From Telmatactis stephensoni (lineage: Eukaryota > Cnidaria > Anthozoa > Actiniaria > Isophelliidae): 64,000 nt of DNA. Location: contig JALIZF010001577.1 of NCBI GenBank assembly GCA_029948255.1, positions 62,001-126,000 on the forward strand, given 5' to 3'. Of the stretch, positions 35,924 to 48,196 are shown piece after piece; positions within the stretch are counted from its first letter, which is position 1; each line of letters opens with the position of its first letter. A model generated the notes under the pieces. It did not search any database. It was not told the DNA's origin and saw nothing but the letters and a program-made list of their open reading frames with translations. Made by a program: the position numbers and the translations under genes.

Positions 35924-37402
35924 GAGAGGGGGTCCCTAATTTTCGAAGTTTGAGTTGAAAACGCCAAAACGTCGAAACTCTGTTAATCACATCAGGATAT
36001 AGGTCTAGGGCAACTATTATCAAAAATAATATTTTGAGTTTCAAGTTCTTATTTTTGGGGGGTAAGCGAAGGCACATTTCGATTTGGGGCCTCTTGAGCC
36101 GCTTTTAGAGCACTTTTGACCAGTTCACTTCAAAGGTTGCATAAAATTCAACAACTAAACTCATGAAAATACGAAATGATATCCTGAACAACTAGATAAC
36201 AAACATTCTTTTCAGAAGCCAACCGAATGATTTGGTTCAAAATTGAATATTTAACAGATTTTTGAACTTAGCGCTATTCCAATCAAATTTTTGAAACCTA
36301 AAAATTGCTCAAATTTATTGGATGATATCGCCACTGGTACATGGCCTACCGTGGAAATATTTTGGTGAGCTGATAGAAACACTACTCCCCTTCATAAATA
36401 TCAAATAAAATTTTGGGGCCATTCAAATAATAATATTTTAGAGCGTGAACACTGACCTGCCCTAAATGCCAAAAATCATGCAATTTGCATATTCTTTGGT
36501 CACGCGACGATCACACGATCACTCAATTCAAATTCAAAAACATAGAAAATCTCCAAAATGAAATCAACTCCAAAACAAACCATTGCTATCTTTCTCTTAG
36601 CAAAATAAAGGAAGTATTCCAGAGGAAAAAACATGGAATATCTATGTTTTTGAATTTGAATTGAGTTTTGCAAACGTGTTGGTTTCGGCGATGATCAAAG
36701 ATGGACGTGAGATAAACAGAAGAATTACTTCTGAAAATCAAAACAGATCGTATTTTAGTTGATTTCATTTTGGAGATTTTCTATGTTTTTGAATTTGAAT
36801 TGAGTGATCGTGTGATCGTCGCGTGACCAAAGAATATGCAAATTGCATGATTTTTGGCATTTAGGGCAGGTCAGTGTTCACGCTCTAAAATATTATTATT
36901 TGAATGGCCCCAAAATTTTATTTGATATTTATGAAGGGGAGTAGTGTTTCTATCAGCTCACCAAAATATTTCCACGGTAGGCCATGTACCAGTGGCGATA
37001 TCATCCAATAAATTTGAGCAATTTTTAGGTTTCAAAAATTTGATTGGAATAGCGCTAAGTTCAAAAATCTGTTAAATATTCAATTTTGAACCAAATCATT
37101 CGGTTGGCTTCTGAAAAGAATGTTTGTTATCTAGTTGTTCAGGATATCATTTCGTATTTTCATGAGTTTAGTTGTTGAATTTTATGCAACCTTTGAAGTG
37201 AACTGGTCAAAAGTGCTCTAAAAGCGGCTCAAGAGGCCCCAAATCGAAATGTGCCTTCGCTTACCCCCCAAAAATAAGAACTTGAAACTCAAAATATTAT
37301 TTTTGATAATAGTTGCCCTAGACCTATATCCTGATGTGATTAACAGAGTTTCGACGTTTTGGCGTTTTCAACTCAAACTTCGAAAATTAGGGACCCCCTC
37401 TC
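35924..37402. mobile_element. 1.48-kb foldback element flanked by TTAA
   Basis: GAGAGGGGGTCCCTAATTTT at the left end is mirrored by AAAATTAGGGACCCCCTCTC at the right. The arms of about 630 bp are almost exact inverted copies around a centre at 36,663, with a unique middle of about 220 bp. TTAA flanks both ends (35,920-35,923, 37,403-37,406). The empty site TTTAACTATTTAATTTATA occurs at about 35,762 in the neighbouring repeat copy. Confidence 0.8.
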
Positions 37403-37798
37403 TTAATTTATATACAGTAAAAACCCGCGTGTAAGAACCTAGGGATTTAAGAACCTTCTGGCAGAAATTTGCATTTTTAATACCCCAAAATATAAGAACT
37501 GTTTAGCCAAACAAATTCCAACATTTTCTTATATGTGGGGTTTAACTATTGAATTTATACTATTTTTTACCAAAAACCAAATTTCTATCAATTCAATTTG
37601 TTTCTGTTACAGCAGTATTTCCATATTGACAGTTCCTGATGGAAATATACATTTTTATATACAGTACTATATCACTCATCAATTAATGTTGTTGGACTTT
37701 TGGCAACATGCGGAGTACATTAATAAATATTTATAATGAAGAACAGACCAGATTTTATACTATTTTCTGATAATCAACAACAATGTATACTCTGTCGA

Positions 37799-37989
37799 AA
37801 TAGGCCATTTGCATGATGCCGTCATTTGACTACAGCTACCAGAATGCTTTGCCCACTTTCTTTTGTAAATTAATTAGTACCAATTGTTTAAATATCCTCA
37901 AGAGGGAAAACAAATCTGAATAAGAAAGAAAATTCGTAAAGCATTCTGGTAGCTGTAGTCAAATGACGCCATCATGCAAATCGGCTATT
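37799..37989. mobile_element. 191-bp hairpin MITE
   Basis: AATAGGCCATTTGCATGATG at the left end and its near complement at the right, then ATTTGACTACAGCTACCAG mirrored exactly. The ends resemble those of the element at 45,030-45,452 (AATAGGCCATATGCAC), so both may belong to one family. Confidence 0.65.
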
Positions 37990-38103
37990 AAAAACCTAAT
38001 TAAGAACCTACTTAGCCTAAACTGTCAATTAGTACCCCATAATACAAGAACCTGTTTTGCCAAACTCTTAAAAAAGTAGGTTCTTACACGCGGGTTTTTA
38101 CTG

Positions 38104-39345
38104 CATATGGTAACAGTAACGAGCATACATTGTATTACGTTACAATTCGATCGAGTATTGAACTTCAAATAAAGCATCAGCAACTGCATGCAGACTACTG
38201 CTATAATCATTGATCTGCTTCATATTGAAAACATGGTAATACATGTATTGAAAAGTTGTTTTAAGAAACTGAAATGTACTGTACTGAAATGATTTCATAG
38301 AAAGGTAATTGTGGCACTTCTAGAATCTACCAATGTGTTAACAGCAATATCAAAATCATTTTAACTTGCAGAAGTTTTGTTTCCATAAACCAAAGTAAAA
38401 AGTACAGAATACTGAGAAATTTTGTTTGAGCTATAATGTATTATCTATATATAGATCATATTGGGTCATTTGGTAGATATTTACCAAAATAAAGCAGACT
38501 GTATACTGTATATGTCTGGCATGATAAAACGACCAGCACTATATTAATAACCACCAAACAGGTGGTACAATTGTCTACAAAATACTTTCTCCCTGGCCAA
38601 TATAATTTGTGTTCTACTCTGGGAGTACCTGTCATGCATTTTTGCCATCAAAACACACTGATAAATCAAACTGGTTTCCATCAACTTCTGTTCTCCATTT
38701 CTCCCCAAGTATTACACACAGGTAGCCCGAGTGAACGCCTATTAGGCGTCTAGTCTTTTTATGGCCTACACTCCTAAATCTTGGTACGCGCGGGGCCGGT
38801 TATTTTGAGTACGGCACACCTATAAGGCCAACAAATTTTCTTTTCACACGATGACAATTTCGGGTGCCAAAAATAAAGGAACCCTCGTGCCCTTGAATAG
38901 GAGTGTCGTGTCATAAAATGGTTGTCGCTAAATCGGCTTAAATTTGCATAATGAACTCTGCATAACACTTGCACCTTTCTAAGAAGATCAGTTGGTAGTC
39001 GTCCCGAAGGCGTCCCTGTTGACTTCCTTACCTTTAATATTTTAATTTTCGGGAAAAGTATGTCTTAAATATACCTTTGACGACAAAAGGTACCCCTTTA
39101 GTATACCTTTTAGCTTTTTTATGCCTTTGCTGTTAACGGTTATTTCTTTATTTTGGAAAACTATTTCTAAGGCCGCTATATGTACATACTTCTTTGGCTA
39201 GAATGGTAATTTCTGCAATCCTTTTTATACTAGGACCCTTTTCGATACCCAAAGTCGCAAATTCCCTACTTTTGTATATCTCTGGCCTCAAAAAGTAAAT
39301 AAAGCAAATATATGGGAGTGCCGGCCCCCCTCTCCGGGTTAAACT
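38104..39345. other. Intergenic spacer with shared repeat block
   Basis: No gene. The block 39,060-39,340 (GGTACCCCTTTAGTATACC, CTGTTAACGGTTATTTC) is a copy of 25,970-26,250 upstream of copy 3, which shows that the spacer was duplicated with the gene. A CCTAAATCTTGGTACGCGC piece near 38,775 recurs at about 48,395. Confidence 0.5.
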
Positions 39346-39349
39346 TTAA

Positions 39350-40110
39350 TAATCGTCGCTTTTTTGTAACAAAATGCTAATGGTATTAGTTTTTTAGCGT
39401 GTGTTTTGGAAAAACGTGACCGACTCATCACAAATTAAACGACCAATTGTTAGTTGACATACTGCAAACATTGATAACACAAATTGCATTTTAAGGCAAA
39501 TGTGTACTATTCAAAGTCCATTTGAATTGGTAGTATGGTCCCTGGAGATTGCATATAAATGAGAACAATTCTCGTAATTAATGCAGTTCATTCGAGTTGC
39601 GACGAAGAACGGTTGGCGACCCACCCACCCACCCACTTTAGCGAGTAAGTCAGGTTCAAAGTTGCCAGATAATCTTTGCTGGCACTTCGCCTGGCTTTGG
39701 TTGGTTCCAGGCCAGAGCGATTCCCCATACCTCATTATCATACTCATGAATAATTACAATACACAGGGAAGAATATTACACTGTTTAACTTTAATAACCG
39801 TCGCCTTTTTGTAACAAAAGACCAATGGATATTAGTTTTTTAACGTATTTTTTTGTAAAAACTTTATCGACTCATTACAAATTAAAGGACCCATTATTAG
39901 TTGACACACTGCAAAAGTTGATAACTGCACAAATTGCATTCTAAGGAAATTAAAATGTGTGCTGTTTAATCGTCGCTTTTTTGTAACAAAAGACTAATGG
40001 ATATAAGGGTTTTTTATGTATGGTGGTAAACTGACTTTACGTACCGACTCATTACAAATTAACGCCGAGCAAAAACAAATTGCATTCTGAAAAAATTACC
40101 ACTTGAATAC
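39350..40110 (+). repeat. Array-spacer repeats of about 170 bp (about three units), upstream of copy 4
   Basis: Units start near 39,355, 39,798 and 39,975, with the same diagnostic pieces as upstream of copies 1-3. A block of about 270 bp (39,510-39,780) with a CCCACC run and a sequence unrelated to the repeat separates the first two units. Confidence 0.6.
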
Positions 40111-40329
40111 GTTTTGAATAACTTCTCTTTGACCAACATCGGCAACAGCTAGTAGAATGATTTTATCGTTATACAGTGAACGAAAGATGACTGTTCAGTA
40201 ACAAACCAGTACGGTTGATAAAGGGGTAAAAAAAGACAAACATAAACGGGTTTTGAGTTTATTGAAGCCATTTTTTTCACCACTCAAGTAATAATAACAC
40301 TTCATTGCAAATTATATTCAACAACACCA

Positions 40330-40948
40330 TGATGCATTTTTTCAATGACACTGAACTACAAAAGCTGATCCGTTTTTCTTTGTGATTTATCTTTATTCAT
40401 CCTCGGATTTCAGGGACCATTTGCATGTTGATATTCCTGAGATATCTCTACACTCGCCACCACTATATGTTAAAGTTGATTTTTGTCGAACAACCGGAGA
40501 AATTAGAGAAATTAACTCTTGACATAACTGACACATTAAGCAGACTCAATTCACAAATGATCCAGCGCTCGGACTCTACCCCGATCGAACAAATGCCCTG
40601 GGCATATACACGCATCTTTGATCGAACACTAAAGTTCGTTAGAATTTTCATGTTTTGGAAAAGAGCTTATATTAATTTCTAAAAGCAAAAATGCTTTACA
40701 CAATTTTCGAGTTAATTGGCTCTGTCTAGTGACAATTTTGAGCATTTTACAACGGGTATTCCGTATAAATAAAATGCGCCTTTAAAATTACATCTTCTGA
40801 TAGTTCCAAATCAATATTGATAATATATCCTCCAAAAAGATTTCCAGCCCTGGGACCCCCCTATGTAACTGATGATAGAGCTTAAGAAAACCTCTAAATA
40901 TTAATCAGTGTATCCAAAGACAGTGGCAAGTCAGTATACCAACTTCAA
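40330..40948 (+). promoter_or_regulatory. Conserved 5' flank of channel copy 4
   Basis: Almost identical to 26,940-27,518 before copy 3, including CCTCGGATTTCAGGGACC and the GTGTATCCAAAGACAGTG block before the ATG. The 5' control region was therefore duplicated with the gene and appears intact even though the coding sequence has a stop. Confidence 0.4.
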
Positions 40949-42332
40949 ATGGAGCTGAACGAGGCCAACGAAAATCGTTCTTTGAACGTCTTTCTCGATA
41001 GCACAAGCCTCCACGGTGCTCGTTTTCTAAACGAGAAGAACAAGTTTAGGAGATTAGTTTGGTGCGTCGTTGTGGGGATAGCTTTTGGATTTTGCGCTCG
41101 TCAAGTTTTTCAAGCATGTCACTTATTCTACAAAAGGCCGTTTTCCACTGCCATTTCTAAAGAACGAGTAAAAGAGCTGGAATTCCCGGCAGTTACAATC
41201 TGTAATCTTAATCCTTTAAGCAAAAGGCAGTATGCGAAGATGGTTCGAGCGACACAGGGAAGACCCCATATGACTGACAAAGACCTGGAGCATGAGATTC
41301 AATTGATTATGACTATCATGCAGTCTAACAGTCCAGAGGCCGAGAACGTTTATGGGATAAAAACACTGAAACAACAATATAACAGGTAAGAAGTTACAAG
41401 TAAGCGAGGGGACTCGATGAGACGATATCTTTCAAGCCTCTCGCACCGAATTGAGGACATGTTGGGAGTAGCTTGGTTGGAACCGTGTGTGTGGAGTGGA
41501 GTCAAATGCTCTGCTGAGAATTTCACTTCCTTTATCACTTTAAAACTAGGCCAATGTTTCACGTTCAACTCTGGTAAAGACGGACATCCACGACTGAAGA
41601 CCTCGATTCCTGGCGCTACAAGTGGACTGCGTCTTCGTCTGAACCTAGAAGAGGAAGATCGTGTCAACAATTTTCAGTCTATTACAGCAGGTTTTAAGAT
41701 TTCTATCGATCATCAAGGCAGTTATCCATCAGAGGAGTCTGGATTTACTCTGGAACCAGGAACACATACACGTGCTGCTATACGTCAGATAAAGGTAAGA
41801 AATAACAGCATTTGGTCAACTCTAGCTAGGTAGATAGAAATAATTTACCCAGACATGACCAGACAAAAGGCAATGGTGTCATTCCCAAGGCGCGTAGTAT
41901 GTCTACTAGCTGGCGGTGCCAAAAGTAAGATAAAGATTTAAACGAAGAACGACTGCAAGCTGAAGCAATCGACTCTACTACATACAAACAAACAAACTAT
42001 TAATAAGCAAACCAACCAAACAAACAAGGAATTTCCATTTTTAGTTAACTTTAAAATGAGAATTAGCGACCATGGGTGCATGAAAAAGGCAAACACAAAT
42101 CACCATGGCAACGACCTACGTAATTATTTTAATTTCCTCGTACTTACCGCATTTTGTTTCAACTTTCAGTTCAAAAATCTGCCCAAGCCTTTCAAAACTC
42201 ATTGCAGTTCTCCTGATTTATACTTCTCCAAAGCCTACAATTCTACATATTCTGTGTATAGCTGTATCTATGAGTGTGTCGGCCTGTACGTGATTGAGGA
42301 ATGTGGTTGTCAGCTTATACACCCAATTTTTC

Positions 42333-42507
42333 GTAAGTTTTGTTTTGTTTAGTTTTGTTTTGTTTTGTTGTGTTGTGTTGTGTTGTGTTGTGTTGTGTTG
42401 TGTTGTGTTGTGTTGTGTTGTGTTGTGTTTTGTTTTGTTCTGTTTTGTTTTGCTTTGTTTTTTCTCCTCTCTCGTTATTATTATTATTATTATTATTTTC
42501 GTTTTAG
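42333..42507 (+). repeat. Microsatellite intron (TGTTG, TTTTG and ATT runs) in copy 4
   Basis: Intron 2 of copy 4 consists almost wholly of TTTTG and TGTTG pentamer runs followed by an (ATT)n run. The homologous introns of copies 2 (16,324-16,411) and 3 (28,914-29,006) are shorter, with only TTTTG-like or TTTC-like traces. The open frames read through it are artefacts. Confidence 0.85.
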
Positions 42508-44171
42508 CTGGAATCGAAGTGTGCTCAATAATGGAAAGCTTTGGGTGTGCGTTTCCAAAGACAGTAGGTAAGTAATCGTAGGCAGTAGACCTCTCTTTCG
42601 CTACGCTCAGCCGAATAGAAATCATTTCATATTTAGTAATACATTAATCACAGTTTGGAGGAGAGCCGTCCTGCGAATTTTATCATCGTCAATATACTAG
42701 GCCAAATAACAACAACAACAAAAACGAAAAACGCGTTCAACGATTGAAGATGAGCTTTTCTCACCCCTTGCATGACTTTTTTATCCAACAGCACCAAAAT
42801 TATAATATTTGAAAAGAGCACATCAAAGTTAGTAAAAATTGAAATTTTGAGTTAGTTTCGATGAATAGCACCAAAGTTATGGGCGGCCGAAGTTTGTGCT
42901 TTTTGTATGGAAACGTTCGGTGGAGGACAATCATTTATGTGGCTAGAAGCCTAGTTGTGGCTAGAAGCCTAGTATAGGCTCTAGCCACTATGTCATCGTG
43001 CTGTAAGTGAATAACCACCACAGGAACTCCACGCTCGGCAAAACTTCGGCAAAAGTCGACACTCGGTAAACTTCGGGACCAATTAGCAGCTTGGACTGAT
43101 CTTCAGCACTGACAAAGAAAAAGACTCGGAACCAATCATCTTTCGAATATTTGCTCTCGGGAAATCCTGTTTCGTAAGCTGCCTCATAGCATGGAAAAAT
43201 TACTGCGCCATTTTTATTTGGTTATTGGATTTCTAGAGGTGTGTGAATGACTTTTGCAATAGTATTTATTGCAGCTTTCATTTGGAGTCTCTAAAGAGTA
43301 CAATGAAAGTTGTTTCTAGTTTTAATATCAACTATTACTATATAGGCCGACGTTTTAAGCTCGTTTTAGCCACAATTCAGAGTTAGTTGCCAGAGCGAAG
43401 CGACTACAAGAAATGGAAAACAATACTCGCTGATTCCATACAAGGAACGAAGATTGCTGATAAACAATCTATTTACGAAAACAAAAGCAAACTGAGCCTC
43501 CTCGGAGGATATGCGAACCTCTTTATAAGAGGATAATTGAGCCCGTTTTTAACGGGATTATGAAAGTCCTTGGTTCGGGGAAGCGAAATACAACTGCGAA
43601 ATGAGGAGATAGGGTCAAGTGACCAGGTACTACATTATTGCTTATTTAATAGTGTAACTGGTATGGGACACTTGTCTCTCGCTTGCCTCTCTCTGTACTA
43701 CATTTACACCATGATGATAACTGTAGGGAAGTAGTTGTGGGAGGCATTTATTTACTGGACGTTATCTATTTCAAAGCACACTAAAAACATACTTATTAAA
43801 GAAAATTGCACTAATGGTAAGGATGTTTCGGCTATCAAATATTAGTAATAAAGTCTTTAAACTTTAATTTTGCCACCAGACATATGTAAATACTGCAATG
43901 TCTGGAAAAGAGATTAAAATTGCAGCACCATTCATTTGTGTCTTACCAATATCAAGAGAGATGCAGCAAGTATATACCTCAATGAAACAACCTATGGAGA
44001 AGTTCTAGCAGTTGAGATTACTTAGTACCTCGCATGTTGCAAATACAATACAAAAATTGATTCCAATTCAAAAATAGTGGAATGCAATTCATGTCATGTG
44101 AAACAAAAAGTAACTGCATGTAAAACTAAATCTATGCATGCATTCTTTTTAAACAAAAGATGAAACTCTAA

Positions 44172-44388
44172 GGGGGTGTTTACATGGCACTAGGTTCATA
44201 CTAGCAGGTGAATCATCCTACCTGCTATACATTTACTGCATTCTGTTTAGTAGGATAATCCTAGTACCCGAAGTGAAGACATAAATTTCCATGTAAACAG
44301 AATGCAGTAAATGTATAGCAGGTAAGATGATTCGCCTGCTAGAATGATCCTAGTGCTAGCATGATCCTAGTGCCATGTAAACACCCCC
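44172..44388. mobile_element. 217-bp PIF/Harbinger-like MITE
   Basis: GGGGGTGTTTACATGGCACT at one end and its complement at the other, flanked by TAA on both sides (44,169-44,171, 44,389-44,391). A TWA 3-bp duplication with GGG-rich ends is typical of PIF/Harbinger. The arms pair over most of the length, including a GAATGCAGTAAATGTATAGC segment. Confidence 0.75.
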
Positions 44389-44627
44389 TAACTATCACAT
44401 TATTTCAGTCTATATTACAAGACATTTTCCAGCAGTTGGGTTGAACCATTGATTTAAATTTAAAAATAAAAGACATGGAGATAACAGAATCATTATTATC
44501 GTTGCCAGAAAAGATAAGAATTAGCTTGAACACCAAAACAAAAATTTTCACTAATATACAAATCAAGTTACATCAACGCACTAGAACAATACACCGATCC
44601 CGGCTTTGCTTGAATGGCTACTAAACA

Positions 44628-44942
44628 ATGGATGGTTTTCCCAATGGAATAGTAAATGTCCGAGCAACAAAACTCGAATTCGAAGATGTTTTAGACATTA
44701 TCACACGATTTCGTGATGTTCCTTTAGAATACACTCAGTCTCAGGCAGACCTTTACAAATTTCAGCAATCGGGTGTCTGTATCAGGTTGTACATCAAAAA
44801 ACATGTTAGCTTGTCCGACGTAGCAACAGTAACTACGGAGGCAGAACAATGGATGCGGGATCGGTGTATTCTCCCACAAAATTATTTATGCCATTTGATT
44901 TTCAGTTGCAACCCTTCAATTGTAATATCTTTCAACTTGTAA
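44628..44942 (+). CDS. Unassigned open frame of 104 codons
   Basis: A single open frame beginning MDGFPNGIVNV, with an acidic middle part and an EAEQWMRDRC stretch; it ends in hydrophobic sequence that looks non-coding. I recognise no family. It sits between MITEs within the composite insertion in intron 3 of channel copy 4. It may be a captured exon fragment or chance. There is no support from conservation within the window. Confidence 0.2.
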   Translation: MDGFPNGIVNVRATKLEFEDVLDIITRFRDVPLEYTQSQADLYKFQQSGVCIRLYIKKHVSLSDVATVTTEAEQWMRDRCILPQNYLCHLIFSCNPSIVISFNL

Positions 44943-45029
44943 ATGTATGTTCATTTATTGTTCAGAGAAAAAACGTTACCATGTTCTCGTTCTTATTAAA
45001 CTGTACATATACGTTCAAATTTGTTGATT

Positions 45030-45452
45030 AATAGGCCATATGCACTAACAGGTCACGTGACACCATCTCCCCCAAATCAAGGGCACCGTCAAAATGAACT
45101 CCAAAAATAGAAAGAGCGCTTCGATATTAGTAAAAGTGCAAAGTTTCAGATTATAAGATGAATAAGAGAAAAAACGACAGTAAATTTAAGATTGGATATT
45201 TTCTTAAGATTCGTTCGAAAAAACGCGTTGGATGGCACGAGCTTGCCATCCAACGCGTTTTTCCGAACGAATCTTAAGAAAATATCCAATCTTAAATTTA
45301 CTGTCATTTCTCCTGTATTACACCTTATGAGCTGAAACTTTGTATTTTTACTAATATCGAGGTGCGCTTTCTATTTTTGGAGTTCATTTTGATGGTGCTG
45401 CTTGATTTAGGGGAGATAGGGTCACGTGACCTGTTAGTGCATATGGCCTATT
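45030..45452. mobile_element. 423-bp long-hairpin MITE
   Basis: AATAGGCCATATGCACTAAC at the left end is mirrored by GTTAGTGCATATGGCCTATT at the right. The whole length folds back, with an exact inner stem (ATTCGTTCG...ACGCGTTGGATGGCA) around a loop of a few bases at about 45,242. No ORF. The termini resemble those of the element at 37,799-37,989. Confidence 0.75.
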
Positions 45453-48196
45453 CTCCATACATGTACACTACTAAATAGATTTTAACGTTTATACAATTTT
45501 CATAAATATATAGCCAATTTCAAGGGAGACATTCATGTGACAATGCATTTTATATTAGATAATGCATTTATCAATGTTAAGGCCGAGAGGGGGAGGGGAT
45601 CAGGCATATGTGGGGCCAAAATTACGTAAAGATGGTATTTGAAGAGAGACTGTGAATCCATCCATTGAACCCCATTGCAAAGGCCTCGAGAATCTAAAAC
45701 TCTAATATCCTTAATTCAGGGCCAGCTATTCGCTTTATTCACGAGGCGCCATCTTAAATTTGCATTGTTTGACGTCTTTGTTTCTAACATGGAAGCAAGT
45801 TCAATCGTGGTAAATTACCACGCTTGACCTCGTTTCTATGTAAGAAACAAAGACATCTGGTTCAAGATGGTGTCTCCGTGATTAAAGAAAATACAATGGC
45901 TCTAGCCACATGCGCATATTGTGCGCCTATTCAGTTTATCAATGAATTGGTTATGTATAAGTAATTTGAAATAAAATATAGAGCTGGTCAGACTTTTTAG
46001 GACCTTTGAAAATTTTGCTTAACTTGGCCTAGTATATTGATAATATAAACGATAATAGCATGACTTTTGTCGAGCATATTCAGTTTATTTGCGGCCCTTA
46101 TAGCGTCATTTGTACATGTGGGGTAGTACAACAATCAGAAAGATGAAGCTGCAATTAAATGATTGGTAAATGATTTAACTAAACGGCTAAAACTCCCATA
46201 TCAAGAAATGTGTTGCGGTTTTCGGGCTTCCTGTGGTAAACAAACCGTGGGTCCCTGTTTCTACACTTTTCCAGTCCCTTTTCGGCCAAAATCAAGATGG
46301 CTGACTTCATGTTTTCACTCGATCGAATGGCTGTAATTTTTGAAGAAAATCGCTCTTTTTGCAGTGAAAATTTATCCCAACTTCCAAATATGGTAAGTAC
46401 AAATTTCTTTATATGGAAGAAGGAGCTTGCGCGAAATGAAACCACATCCTTTATAAGAAATTTCTGAATGTGACATGTAGCTGCCTTCAAACTGTTCAAA
46501 GTGTGTCATTTTTATTTGCATTACATGTATATTTTGTCGAATAAAGATAAAAACTCATGAAAAAATTGATAAGTTTGGTAGTTCAAACAAAACCATGAAG
46601 TATGTAATTAACTTTTGCTACTTTAGAACGAAATGAGGGTAGATAATATTTTAAAAAACAGTATACACTTTTTCTGCTACCTAACTTTGCCGCCAGTTTG
46701 CCGTTTTAGCTCAAAACTATATCTATGCATTTGTGTGATGAAAAAGCTTCTAAGGTCTATAAGTAAAGTATATTCCACAATCAAGGCTGTTGAGGTGATT
46801 GTATTCAACAGCTAAACATCAACAATCAAGATTGACTCCGACTTTGGCCCCGTTTACATATCAAACATTTCCCCAAAAGGTGTCAGTTCGCACCGCATTT
46901 GGGCAGGCATGTTTGTAAGCATGAAGTCCACCATCTTGACTATGGCTTAGAAACCTTGCATTCCGATAAACAGGAGGCCCAATAGTAAAACGACAGGAAG
47001 CCCACGCGAACGACACCAAATGTTTCTCGGGTGCCCTAAGCCTTTTTAAGGAGGTGCCAGCCAATTGAGAAGTATGATTAATCAGACGATAATAAAATAT
47101 TCATAACAAAGGCGATACTAATCCTTGATAATGGATAATGATGACGTTGACGACGATGATGATGATGATGACTGATATTGATGAAAATTATGATGATAGG
47201 GATCATAATAATGATGATAATAATGTACATTTTAGCACGTCTACCAGACAAAGTGAGAGAGTGCTCCAGCCAATGTCCTGAGCCATGTGAATACGTGAAG
47301 TACGATGTCCAACTGTCCTACGCTCAAGCAGTCAGTAACTCTTTTATTAAGAACGTACCACTAGATATGAGGGCCAAACTTAAACCAGAAGACCTGGAAA
47401 TGTTTATAAATATGTCTTTAAAGGAAATACAGGAGTTTGTAAGGTAATTTAAAAAGAAAGGCCTTATTATCAGTTCCTTTAGAAGTACATCTGCTTCTTT
47501 TTACATCGTTAGTTGATCGATTTAATTTTTGGGTCTCCGGAGAGGGTTCGCACCCCCTGCATCCCTCTAAATCCTTCCCTGACTTTGTAACACTGTTTGA
47601 TTCTTTTCATTGATATCACAGAAATAATTTGGTTTCGTTGGATGTTTACTTTGAAGAGATTGCTTACGATCTTATCGAACAAAAGGAAGCAATATCTCCC
47701 ACGGCACTATTTGGTAAGATCTCTTTTTAGTGAGAAATATTTCGCATAAGTTAACTCATGATTTACCAGCACTAAGGGACAGATACTGGAATTTTTTACA
47801 AATTTTCTCCTTTTTTTATCCACCTCGTCTCGATCCCCTTCCACCTCTCTCCCCAACCAAGCCGTAAGTTCCACAGGTTGCCATTAGTCTTCTGTCTCTC
47901 CTTCGTATCATCTTCCCTAACTTCCTATACGTGTGCTTATATTAATGATGGGCTTCCTGTGCTTGATGCCTACTCCTCCATTTTCAAAGAAACCCAGAGA
48001 AAAAGCATTTGTTTACCGAGGAGGTTTCGTACGTACTGATGACGTTTTACGTATTTCAGGTACAATTGGCGGATATCTTGGTTTGTTCCTAGGGATGAGC
48101 CTTCTCACTTTCCTGGAGTTTGTTGATTTTGTCTTTCTCTTAATTTGGAAGAAACTTTCTGCAAAGAAGATAACTCGAGTGAAACACTTTCCCTGA

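Larger units (their letters stand above)
35634..38103. mobile_element. Composite inverted-repeat element with CAGTAAAAACCCGCG ends
   Basis: The left end CAGTAAAAACCCGCGTGTAA (35,634) is mirrored by TTACACGCGGGTTTTTACTG (ending 38,103). Inside, direct copies of the end segment of about 150 bp occur at 35,785 and 37,415, each carrying TAAGAACCT...AGGTTCTTA pieces. A 1.48-kb TTAA-flanked element and a 191-bp hairpin are inserted in it. No transposase is visible. Confidence 0.6.
42937..45936. mobile_element. About 3-kb composite insertion in intron 3 of copy 4
   Basis: Copies 2 and 3 read GACAATCATTTTTTGTCAAT without a break. In copy 4 the same sequence is split after ATCATTT (42,937) and resumes at TCAATGAATTGG (about 45,937). 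The insert begins with a short repeat of GTGGCTAGAAGCCTAGT. It carries two hairpin MITEs (44,172-44,388 and 45,030-45,452) and a looser inverted repeat around 45,745-45,880, but no gene I recognise. The rest (42,990-44,170, 44,392-44,620) shows nothing. Confidence 0.6.
40949..48196 (+). pseudogene. DEG/ENaC-type sodium channel, copy 4: one in-frame stop, possibly spliced around
   Basis: Exons by homology: 40949-41794, 42170-42332, 42508-42567, 47236-47443, 47622-47713, 48060-48196. All splice sites and all six exons are present and the frame is otherwise open (501 sense codons, one codon deleted near 41,730). The single lesion is TAA at 41,387-41,389 (codon 147), where copies 2 and 3 have TCA. 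The change also makes a strong donor, AACAG|GTAAGAAG. Fifty-one bases downstream the copy has a private TCTTTCAAG acceptor. Removing 41,386-41,436 would restore an open frame with 17 codons lost from the extracellular loop. A Val-to-Leu change lies in the pre-TM2 segment. It is either a young pseudogene or a gene with a new intron. The start, TM1 and TM2 motifs are as in copies 2 and 3. Confidence 0.75.
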
